Source: Proales similis (lineage: Eukaryota > Rotifera > Eurotatoria > Ploima > Proalidae). From it: a stretch of DNA of 64,000 nt. Position 1 is the stretch's first letter, and the number at the start of each line of letters is the position of its first letter. Of this stretch, positions 25,501 through 34,966 are shown one piece after another. A program made the position numbers and the translations under genes. The DNA lies in contig JAGVRJ010000003.1 of the NCBI GenBank assembly GCA_019059635.1, positions 124,001 to 188,000 on the forward strand, given 5' to 3'. The notes beneath the pieces were generated by a model that saw nothing but the letters and a program-made list of their open reading frames with translations, was not told the DNA's origin and did not search any database.

Positions 25501-28500
25501 TGGAGTCAGTGGCTGCATTCTTCCTCGCACCAGTGAACAAGATGATCTCGTACAAATACTTGTTCTTGAGATTGTCGTCACAGGGCAGGAGCACCAGGCC
25601 AACCTTGCGCCTGTCCCTCCAGTCCATCCATCTAGCCCACACAGCGAGAACAATAAACAGACCAAAAAGGGCTATGCAGAGGGCGTATATGGTAGGATTG
25701 CGATCGAAAGAAGCATTGGCCCAGACGTTGGCAAAGTCAATTCGGGCAGGGAGGACGACGAAGCCACCTGCGAACGAAGTCAAATGACGAGCAGCACAGT
25801 GCGTGTGAGTCGAGTTCGAGTCTGGCAAGAACTCCACTCCGTCCGATCGCCACTGTCCACTTGCCTCGTCTAAATAGTGGCAGCCTCTGACTATAACTCG
25901 CATCATCACTTCCCGACTGAAGTTTCCTGCTACAAGGTGCAATGGAGGAGCAGTGGAGTTGGCCATAGAACAAGCACTTGGGTCAAGCTGTGCAACACTG
26001 ATGCCAGTGAAGCCACTGAACGAGTTAACTTGATCCACACTTGCAAAGAGCTCGACATACTCGTCGCCGAAATCTTGTTTTCTCATGTCAGGACACAGGA
26101 CAGTCCAGAGGTCGGCCTCGAACTCATCGTGATCAATGACCGGATTCTGACCGAACCTGATAGCGACCAGGTATGCTGTCATGTCGTCTTCCAATCTGAG
26201 CTGAACCTGTAGGGCTATCGAGCTTCCGTCAAGATCGATGGCGGTATGAAGGCCCAGGTCTGAGCTGTTGGATGTCGAAGGGTTAAACTGTTGAAATTGG
26301 GGTAAGAAGCTTGAATCTACTTCGATCCAGAACTCGATCGGTGTCTGCTGGTTCTTGACTGAGTACTCAATTCCTGATGAGCTGAGCAGGCTCAGGCCAA
26401 AAGAAATTGAACAGGCAAGGCCAACTTGCGTGTCTCCGTTTGATCCAGTAAGCGCCCTTGGTTGAGTGATCACTTGTTGTGTGACAACAGTCGACTCACA
26501 GTCCTTTCCACTCTTTCCGATCAGTTCACAAATAGAAGGGCTCAGAGATTGTCCACCCGTTGCCAATATTTCAGTGCTTGTGCTTGCCGCAGGGGCCTTC
26601 TCCAGTTTCATCTGCATGTTTGGTGTGTCCACTTGCTTGGTCTCGTTGAGACTTATGTGACCGAGCACTGCGGATGTCACACGACTTATCGCCTGTTTGC
26701 TTGTTCTGATCATTTCGACAAGCTGCGCTTTCTGTTCAGACTGGCTGAAACCCGACAGGGGTTCGACCGACCCAGTCAAAGGCGCATTGATTCCCTCCAG
26801 TGCATTTGATACGGCGCCAATGAAGCCAGGAAGGGTCTGCATCAGGCTGTCGATGTTGCTGTTCTTGGAGAGCGTCTCTAGTCTCTCCGACATCTCCGAG
26901 CATTTCTTCAGGGTCATTGTCGCCGACGAGATGGTCACTTGGGCCGCGTTTCCGTTGGCTGCAGTCAACGCCGAGCCCAGAACCTTGACGCTGCTGATGT
27001 CCGACACTGGCAGCTCGGAGACTTTCTGCACCAGGAACTCCCTCAGACTGGCCTCTTGCTCGTTCTTGGCCTTGGCCTCCGATGAGCTCTGATTCAGGGT
27101 CGATCCTTCGGCTGCAATGTTGAAGACACTCGAGATGCTGATTACCGTCTTTGCCACGGAGGCCAAATCACCGCTGTTCAGTTGGGCCGAGATTGGCGAT
27201 GAAGGGGCGTTAAGATCGAGGAGTTGCGAGGCCAGCTCGTCTGCAAGGTTCTGATTTGGAGTAACGGTTACCGCAGTCGGCATTTGATAGACCTGGACAC
27301 CCAGAGAGTCGTCGACCACATTCACAAACAGCTGCAGCTTGTTTCCGTCAGAGTCTGGACCTTGGGGCAACTCCACCGAAACTCTTCCGTCGCTCGAGTA
27401 GCTCAGGGCCACTGGGTTTGTGTTTCCTGCGTAGGTGTAGAAGAACTCGTAGTTGTCCACTGTGCCGTCCTCATCTGTCCAGTTGTCGCACGTGATGTCG
27501 AATCGAGTGCTCAAGCTCTCTCCGCTCAGAGGGGAGATGGAGCATGAGCCACCCTTGGGCAGCTTGTTTGGCTTGAGGACCAGTGAGCTCTTGCCTGTGG
27601 ATGCACCATTCAAAGTGAGTGACAACTCAACTCTCCAGAACACCACACTCGGGTAATCTGAGAAGAGTTCTGCCGGCAGAGAGAGTTCATTCGAGTCCAG
27701 AACCGGTATGTATTGCGAGAGAGTATTAAGCTCAACCCATTGACCGTCACCAACCGAGTCGGTGAAGATGCTGAACTCGTACTCAATCTGATCAATAGGA
27801 GCACAGCCACTTTGACAAGCAGCGTCGATGACGAGTTTGGAGCTCGGATTGATCTTTTGGAAGCTGGCCACTGCAGCGGCCTCTTCAGTGGCTGGAAAGC
27901 AGGTCTTGGGAAAGCGACAGATCAAGGCCGGGATGGGCATACTCGCAACAGGATCGACAGTGACAACCACAACTTGCGAGTACTTGACCGAGTTCAGCTC
28001 AGTCTCCACCTTGAAATGGTATTCGTTGTCAGGGTCCGATCTAAGGGCACCTGCTTGTATTCTCAGATTGTTCCAGTCGTTTGAAAAATCAAATGCATCG
28101 ACCGAGTTGAAGCAGTCCGGATTTTCCGACAATGTAACTGCGCTTTGCTTCATGGTACGTAGGTCATCGTCGAATGACAACGCATTCTGCACGTCGACTT
28201 TTCTCAGGGCGCAGTAGAACTGAAAAGACATTGAAGCTGCTGAAACCACTTGGTCCAGATCGTAGGAGTAGAGAGGCGGACTCAACGCAAGAGTTTGAGC
28301 CGAACCGATCTTCACTTGGCTCACTCCGCCTTGCAAGGCAAAGACTGCAAATCCAGTCTGCTCCACTCTCACGTATGTCAGATTCGAGGCGACAAGTGTG
28401 TCTGCTTCGTTATATTCGACTGTTACTTGCAGCTCGAATTCGTAGAGACCTTCCGCGAGTTCACCCTCATAGAAGACTAGCTGTCCCGATGTTAGCGACG

Positions 28501-29335
28501 GCTGGTTCGATAAATCCATGTTTGCAAGAGCATTATGGCTGATTGGGTCGATTCTTCTTGCATTCCACGTGCGAACTACTGTGTAACTTTGTGATTGACA
28601 ATCAATTGATGTTTGAGTTATTACTGTGATCACTTTCGATCTGAGAACAGTTCGGGGGTTTGATAGAGATGCCCAATAATCAAAGTTGACATTTAGCTGG
28701 TTGCATTGATTGATAAACGTACTGCTTGTTGTACTTGTGGTCGTTGGGCCACTTGTTGAAATGCTTAAACTCGCCGTTAATGAAGAGCTCGTCGTGGTTC
28801 CTGTCGTGGTCGTGGTTCCTGTCGTCGTCGTGGTTCCTGTCGTGGTCGTGGTTCCTGTCGTCGTCGTGGTCCCTGTCGTCGTCGTGGTCCCTGTCGTGGT
28901 CGTGGTTCCTGTCGTGGTCGTGGTTCCTGTCGTCGTCGTGGTTCCTGTCGTGGTCGTGGTTCCTGTCGTCGTCGTGATTCCTGTCGTCGTCGTGGTTCCT
29001 GTCGTCGTCGTCGTTTTACTTCTCGATTTTAAGAAAAGAAGAATTAATATTACCACACACGCCCGAGACTTCTACATAAGGTAGTGGACATCTTTTGGTA
29101 AAACAGAACATTAGACCGAAAATTGAAAGCAAATAATGGAAAAATTACTTGCATTGGCTCATAATACACCGCATATGATCAGAGAGACTACTCATACAGT
29201 CAAAGTCAGAAGAACATTCGGCTTTCGAGTAAAAAGCTTAAAATCTATGCTAAATAGTCATCAATCGAAAGTTGTACCGCTTGCCTCACTGACGAGCAGA
29301 GCAATACAGAAAACGATTGTTTTCAGCTGCCCCAT
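22557..29335 (-). CDS. Polycystin-1-like receptor-channel PKDL-3, lacking the N-terminal module (about 2164 aa)
   Basis: Exons (minus, transcript order): 29278-29335 (signal peptide MGQLKTIVFCIALLVSEAS), 29149-29221 (CSSDFDC...C...QC), 29054-29091 (CPLPYVEVSGVC), 24467-28998, 22662-24407, 22557-22604. The two Cys-rich mini-exons keep the sizes (73 and 38 nt) and phases of the paralogues, but the ~700-nt module exon that should follow is absent; the 38-nt exon joins a Thr/Gly repeat stalk. REJ, GAIN, GPS with HLTSFA, TM1, PLAT, TM helices and the six-TM channel follow, nearly identical to PKDL-1 and PKDL-2. After the last channel helix the tail diverges sharply from both. The last intron (22605-22661, 57 nt) has no stop in frame and could be retained. 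The acceptor at 28998/28999 is inferred from phase and a 55-nt intron length; another acceptor 14 nt upstream would need a different donor. Confidence 0.8.
28780..29020 (-). repeat. 18-bp repeats encoding a Thr/Gly stalk in PKDL-3
   Basis: About a dozen 18-bp units encode TTTTTG hexapeptides, with occasional synonymous changes and one Thr-to-Ile change. The array starts inside the preceding intron by my splice model and runs into the exon, so repeat expansion may have supplied the acceptor AG. Confidence 0.85.
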
Positions 29336-30117
29336 TCAAAGCTTCGAATTTGCCGCTTTTTTTCCTTTTTCACTATTTTCCTTTTGGTTTTCTTTTCTGA
29401 TTAGAAACGTTTGCCTTTGGGATACGCGTCAATTGATAGCTATTTTTAAACTTGATCAGACCAAATTGACGTGGGCAGTGAGTGTTTACTCAGCTCGATG
29501 GTTTCGACATATTTGCTCTTTTGCCCAGTCGTTGCTATTTTGGCGTTGTCCTTGAGTTCTTGTGATTAAATCGGCTATTATTTTTAGCTTGTTGGCTCTA
29601 CTGGAGCCATTTGGCTTTCACTTGCTGATTAATTATTGATTATCGTCAAACGCACACCCGTTTTAAGCGTTTGGAATGTATGCGAGCAAGTTCTTGCGTC
29701 ATTTAACTTTTTCAGCAGTTTGTTTTTGCTAATCAGAGACATTTGCAAGCTCGCTTTGAATCGCTTGAACAAACTCGACCTTTGCAAAATTGCTTCTTGC
29801 TTGCATTTTGACTACTTTCGCAGATAAGCACACGAGTTTAGTTTATATGGCAAACTTTGTTCTTTCTTGTCTGGATGTGTGCTCGTTCAACACATAAACG
29901 AGAATTGACGTTTTCAAGACAATTTGAATCGCGGTTGAATGTGCGAAATGTGCTGAGTCGCGATGCTTTTGTGCGAAACGCGCATAAACGCAGCTGTTCA
30001 CTTGGCACAATTGCTGAATGCTTTCGTTTCCGGTTTTTCAATTTTTGACGCGCAACATTATTCAGAAAGTGAGCAAGTGCACGCGCGTAGATGGTGAATG
30101 CCGACTAGTCAAGGGGA
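29336..30117. other. Divergent intergenic region between PKDL-3 and PMCA
   Basis: About 780 bp separate two divergently transcribed starts, so both promoters should lie here. It is T-rich with scattered CGCGCA-like words near the PMCA start. The short open frames within have no recognisable similarity. Confidence 0.5.
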
Positions 30118-33100
30118 ATGTTTGAGATAAGCAGAGAAGAGCTCGAGGCTCTGATGCAGTTAAAGCTAGAGCCAGAGGATGTAAATGAGCATCTCACTCA
30201 ACTCGGTCAAATCGAGGGTCTTTCTCGTCGGCTTAGAACCGATTTGGCCTTGGGCCTAAGCAATCAGAATGAAGCCGACTTGGACGATCGTCGTCAGCAC
30301 TTTGGCTCCAATCAAATGCCCAGATCCAAGTCGACCTCGTTTCTGGGCTTCGTATGGGAGGCGAGCAAGGACACCACTTTGATTGTGCTGATGATCAGCG
30401 CCGTTATTTCACTCGGAGTGTCGTTCTACACCGTCGAGCATGAACACGACGAAGAGTACAAAAAAGAAAATGAGCCCGAGTACGATTGGGTCGAAGGAGC
30501 GGCCATATTCTTCACTGTGATCTCGATCGTATTGGTGACCGCGTTCAACAACTGGAACAAAGAGCGCCAATTCAGAGGACTTCAGGACCGTATCGAGTCA
30601 GAACGCAAGGTGAGCGTGATCAGAGACGGGCAGTCGATCCAGATCGCGGTCGATCAGCTGCTGGTCGGTGACATTTGCCAGCTCACTTTCGGGCACCTCA
30701 TCCCAGCCGATGGTCTAGTCATCCAGTCCAGCGATCTCAGAGTAGACGAGTCGAGCCTGACGGGCGAGAGCGAGTTGATCGAAAAGAGCCCAGACCGTCC
30801 GCCTCTATTCTCTGGCACTCACATTATGGAAGGAAACGCTCGAATGCTTGTCGTCGCAGTCGGCCAGCACTCCCAAGTCGGCAAGATAATGCGTTTGCTC
30901 GGCGGAGTGTCGACCGAGTCAAATGCGACCAAATCGACCGATTCGAGCGACAATCTCCGCCACGACAGCCAGTCTGTTCTTCAGCGCAAAATCAACAAGC
31001 TCGTCATGTACTCCGGCTACGCTGGAATTTGCCTGTCCACACTCACTGTGCTCATTCTGACCGTTCGCTACCTCGTCCAAGTCGAGCAGAGCAACGAGTC
31101 GTTTGAGCTGCCCATCTTCTTCAAGGCCTGTGTGAACTTTATAATCACGGGCATTACTGTGCTGGTAGTCGCCGTGCCCGAAGGCTTGCCTCTAGCAGTC
31201 ACAATCTCATTTGCCTATGCGGTCAAGAAAATGATGGAAGACAACAATCTGGTTCGACATTTGGACGCCTGCGAGACTATGGGCAACGCCACCGCCATCT
31301 GCTCAGACAAAACCGGAACTTTGACGCAGAATCGCATGAGTGTGGTGAAATGCTTTGTCGCCAGCACATTCTACGATCAGGTCCCGCAAGCCGATCGAAT
31401 TCCCGCTGACTTGAGACAGATTCTGTTCGAAGCAATTTCAATCAACTCAAACTATTCGAGTAGGATCGAGCCGGCCGACAGAGAGCACGAGCTCCCGATT
31501 CAACTTGGCAACAAGACAGACTGTGCTTTACTTGGCTGGGTCGAGCAACTTGGCGGCAGCTATATTGACATTCGAGCCGCACATCCGTCCGACTCGATAA
31601 TTCACGAGTTTGCGTTGAATCCGTTTCGCAAGCGGCGTTCTACATTGATTCATCATCCTGACCAGCACACGCATCGAATTCGAATGTTCTACACGGGCGC
31701 TTTTGAAATTGTTTTCGGCCAATGCGGACGAATTCATCTCGGCAATGGTGAGATGAAAGAACTGGACGCAGAGGAGAAAGAAAAAATCGATAGCCAAGTG
31801 GCGAGACAAATGGCCGAGGATGGCTTGCGAACGGTCTGCGTTGCTTACCGGGACTTGGAGTCGACTGCCATCGAATTGGGAGATCTCAACGAGGAGAGTC
31901 TGTTCAAGGATTTGACTTGTTTGGGTGTGTTTGGCATTCACGATCCGGTCCGAGATGAGGTGCCGGACGCCATAAAGAAGTGCAAGCGAGCTGGCATTCA
32001 AGTGCGAATGGTCACTGGCGATAATTTGAAAACTGCGCGATCGATAGCGGTCAAATGTGGAATTATCAGTCCCAGCGATGAGTTTCTCTGTTTAGAGAGC
32101 CGCGAATTTAACTCACTGATCAGTGATGAGCAAGGCAACGTTTGCCAGGAGAAAATCGACCAAATTTGGCCAAGACTGCGCATTCTCGCTCGGTCGACTC
32201 CTCAGGACAAGTACCTGCTGGTCAAGCACATGATCTCGTCAAAAGTGACGCCCATGGGCCAAGTGGTGGCAGTGACCGGCGACGGTACAAACGACGGTCC
32301 CGCTCTCAAGGAGGCCGACATCGGCTTTGCCATGGGCATTCAGGGAACCGATGTGGCCAAAGAAGCGTCCGACATCATTCTGACCGACGACAACTTCTCC
32401 TCGATCGTAAAGGCGGTCATTTGGGGTCGCAATGTGTCCGATGCGATTAGAAAATTCATTCAATTTCAATACACAGTGAACGCGACCTCGGTTTGCTCCG
32501 CTTTCATCGGAGCATGTGCAGTCGGCGTAAGTGGAATCTCTCCTTCTGAAACTAATCGTCGGCATAGTCTCACCCAGCATTGAACAGTTGAGTCCGATTA
32601 GAGCAGTTCAGATGCTGTGGGTGAATCTGATAATGGACACGATGGCGTCTGTGGCGATTGCGACCGAGCCGCCACGAGAAGAGCTCTTGAACAAAAAACC
32701 TCAGGGACGACGGAAGCCGCTCTTGTCTGCGTACATGATTCGCAATGTACTTGGACAACTTGTCTACCAGCTGACGGTGATTCTCACTCTATTCCTGGCC
32801 GGTCCCGAGCTGTTCGATCTTCCTAGCGGCATACCAGAGCACTCAGCGTTCATCAGGCCGTCGGCTCACATGACCATGGTGTTCAACACGTTCGTCATGA
32901 TGACTTTATTCAACGAGATCAATTCACGCAAACTGCACGGTGAGCGCAATGTATTTAAGGGCTCGTGCGCCACGCCCAAGTTCTACATCACCTGGCTGCT
33001 CTCGTTCGCTCTTCAGGTAACTTAATCTGGCCGCTCTGACTGCCAACAATCTAATTGTGACTCAAGGTCATTATTGTCGAGTTTGGCGGACCAGCCATGG

Positions 33101-33234
33101 GCTGTTATCCACTAACCCTAAGCCAGTGGATGTGGTGTCTACTGTTCGGTGTTGGCACTCTTCTCTGGAGCCAGATATTCGTATTCTCGTTGAAAATAAC
33201 AAACAAAATCGAATCGAAAATTCATCTCCTCTGA
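30118..33234 (+). CDS. ATP2B: Plasma-membrane-type Ca2+-transporting P-type ATPase (PMCA), about 1001 aa
   Basis: Exons 30118-32526, 32588-33016 and 33067-33234. P2B-type pump that uses ATP to export Ca2+. Visible motifs in order: cytosolic start, TM1-2, actuator domain with SSLTGES, TM4 with the Ca-binding AVPEGLPLAV, phosphorylation site SDKTGTLTQN (Asp about residue 397), hinge GDGTNDGPALKEADIGFAMG, then GTDVAKEASDIILTDDNF and six C-terminal helices including AVQMLWVNLIMDT. These, and the late IVEFGG motif, are PMCA-specific rather than SERCA. Two oddities: the nucleotide-binding YSKGASEI motif reads FYTGAFEI, so the usual Lys is Thr (about residue 526), and the protein stops roughly 18 residues after the last helix, without the long calmodulin-binding autoinhibitory tail of vertebrate PMCAs. 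An unseen alternative 3' exon could supply one. A polyadenylation signal follows 109 nt after the stop. Confidence 0.95.
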
Positions 33235-33342
33235 AAATGTTCTATCAAAATCACGCTCAATTTCATCCAAATGAATTAAAATTTGCGCTGATTTGGCGCT
33301 GTTTGGTTAAAATCTAAATATCTCGCTTGCCTGTTTGATTTG

Positions 33343-33348
33343 AATAAA
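33343..33348 (+). terminator. Polyadenylation signal for PMCA
   Basis: AATAAA 109 nt after the PMCA stop codon. Confidence 0.6.
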
Positions 33349-33455
33349 ACTGCTTTAAACTTGGCTTTTTCGATTCGATTTGTTTGCAAGAGCTAGAAAA
33401 GAGGCACAAGACAAAAACATGAGTGAGAAAGAATTGATAGCTGGCGAGGGAGGTT

Positions 33456-33461
33456 TTTATT
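33456..33461 (-). terminator. Polyadenylation signal for AAMP
   Basis: AATAAA on the minus strand beginning 3 nt after the AAMP stop, implying a very short 3' UTR. Confidence 0.5.
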
Positions 33462-33463
33462 TT

Positions 33464-34726
33464 TCATAATTTGTCAACAAGACCAAGCCGGAAGAGCTTA
33501 ATTGAGCCCTCCTCGGACGCGGTGGCGAAATACCTGAATCCATTGAGAAAGCAGAAGCTCCAAATGGTGTACTGATGACAAGTGATGATACGCTCTTCCT
33601 TTAGATTGCGTCCATCGAACACTCTGACCAGCCCCTGAGTGTCAGATGCAATCAACTTGTCATCCGGGGTCCAGTTGATTCGAGTGAAGCCGTCGCTGAA
33701 TTCAATCTTGCAGCGCAGTGCCTGATTGTTGACGTTCCAGACGAATATTTCACCGTTGGTGGTCGCACTTGCCAGAATTGGCGACGATAGGGCGAATTTA
33801 ACGTCCTCTACTCCGTTGCCTTCCATTTCTTTCGCCTCGCAGAGTAGCGAGCCCACAATCTTGCCATTGTTTGTGTTGATCAGCTTTACACGCATGTCCA
33901 AGCCACCGGTCGCAATCAAATTTCCATCTGGACTTTGATCCATGCAAGTGACGTCACCTTCGTGCACTTGAGACAAAGTCTGCAGATTTTGCGCATTTTT
34001 CAGGTCCCAGAAACTGAGGTTGCCAGAAGAGTAGGCACAGACTGCCCGCTTGCCGTCTTGCATAATTCGAAAGCAGCTTGTGGCACCCGTCTCGCCTGAA
34101 TGCATGAGTTTGACCTCACTGTTGCTGGACGAGACCTTGAACATGTAAAATGAGCCGTCGGCAGAGCCAGCGAACAAGACATTCGCCATCGGATGCCAGC
34201 CGATTTTCTCCAAGTCAGTTCCGACCTCGTAAGACCAGACCATGTGGAAATTTTCGGTCGAGTAGACTTTCATCTTGCCACTCATGTCGGCGGCAGCCAC
34301 TAGCTTTCCGTCGCAGTTGAACTCCACGTTTGTGACCGAATCGTCGAACTTTTCGCTTTCCAGCAAATGCTCGATCTCAACCGAGCCGTCGCCGTTTTCA
34401 TTTACACGCCACAAGTTCATCAGGTCGTCCTCGCCGCCAGAGGCAATCAGATTGTGAAACGAGCTCAAGCAGAACACGGAGCCTTCGTGCTTTTTGACTT
34501 TTTGAATTGAGTCGTCTTGAAAGTCGGGATCCTCCTCCATGAGCTCGTCTTCGTCGTCGCCATGATATGACTCGAGATCAGCCTCATGAATGAAATCGGC
34601 CAGCTCGTCCTCCTCGTTCAACTCTTCGCCTTCCAATCTCTCGATCACTTCAACGTCATCGTTTGGCTCTTCTTCAAATCCACTCGTCTCGCCCTCGTGG
34701 TTCGCTTGCTTGTCGCTCATGGTCAT
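33464..34726 (-). CDS. AAMP: Angio-associated migratory cell protein (AAMP), WD40 protein
   Basis: Single exon, about 420 residues, close to the 434 of human AAMP. The N-terminal ~75 residues are very acidic (EEPNDDVEVIERLEGEEL..., then DDEDELMEEDPDFQDDS), as in the family, followed by eight WD40 repeats whose ends read LMNLWRV, KMKVYST, SFYMFKV, NLSFWDL, RVKLINT, EIFVWNV, LVRVFDG and SIKLFRL, forming one beta-propeller. AAMP and its yeast counterpart Sqt1 act in the cytosol; Sqt1 is the dedicated chaperone of ribosomal protein uL16, and vertebrate AAMP is linked to cell migration. Start: two in-frame ATGs two codons apart (34726 and 34720). The frame stays open upstream to 35134, but that stretch overlaps the SPB1 terminus and lacks AAMP character. 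The start is 235 bp from the SPB1 stop on the same strand, so both could share one transcription unit. Confidence 0.9.
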   Translation of the reverse strand: MTMSDKQANHEGETSGFEEEPNDDVEVIERLEGEELNEEDELADFIHEADLESYHGDDEDELMEEDPDFQDDSIQKVKKHEGSVFCLSSFHNLIASGGEDDLMNLWRVNENGDGSVEIEHLLESEKFDDSVTNVEFNCDGKLVAAADMSGKMKVYSTENFHMVWSYEVGTDLEKIGWHPMANVLFAGSADGSFYMFKVSSSNSEVKLMHSGETGATSCFRIMQDGKRAVCAYSSGNLSFWDLKNAQNLQTLSQVHEGDVTCMDQSPDGNLIATGGLDMRVKLINTNNGKIVGSLLCEAKEMEGNGVEDVKFALSSPILASATTNGEIFVWNVNNQALRCKIEFSDGFTRINWTPDDKLIASDTQGLVRVFDGRNLKEERIITCHQYTIWSFCFLNGFRYFATASEEGSIKLFRLGLVDKL

Positions 34727-34960
34727 ATAAACTGAATGAATATAAATGTAACGTAACCGAATGCCAAGAATTTTACTTTGAAAAGCCTCAAGTCTAAAGA
34801 AAAGAATAGCACGCAGTTTCAACGACACCATCCTTGAATTGAAATCTTGCAGCCGTGTCAAACATTTTGTCCTCTTAATCTTCCTCTCCACACAATCGAA
34901 CGCAAAATAAAAACAAAAAGCAGAAAAGTGCTCGTTGATCAGCAAGACCGATCGTGTGAA

Positions 34961-34966
34961 TTTATT
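34961..34966 (-). terminator. Polyadenylation signal overlapping the SPB1 stop codon
   Basis: The minus strand reads AAAAAATAAATT: the TAA stop of SPB1/FTSJ3 is embedded in AATAAA, so the 3' UTR would be extremely short. No other AATAAA was seen before the AAMP start. Confidence 0.4.

Larger units (their letters stand above)
33235..33463. other. Convergent 3' gap between PMCA and AAMP
   Basis: About 230 bp with polyadenylation signals for both convergent genes. Nothing else seen. Confidence 0.6.

Noticed and set aside
28999-29056. Start of PKDL-3 at 29056 with a hydrophobic MVILILLFL leader
   Set aside because: This stretch fits as an intron; upstream exons give a proper signal peptide (29335) and Cys-rich segments with paralogue-like sizes and phases.
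29136-30048. Small open frames between PKDL-3 and PMCA
   Set aside because: They overlap PKDL-3 leader exons or promoter DNA, with no recognisable domains.
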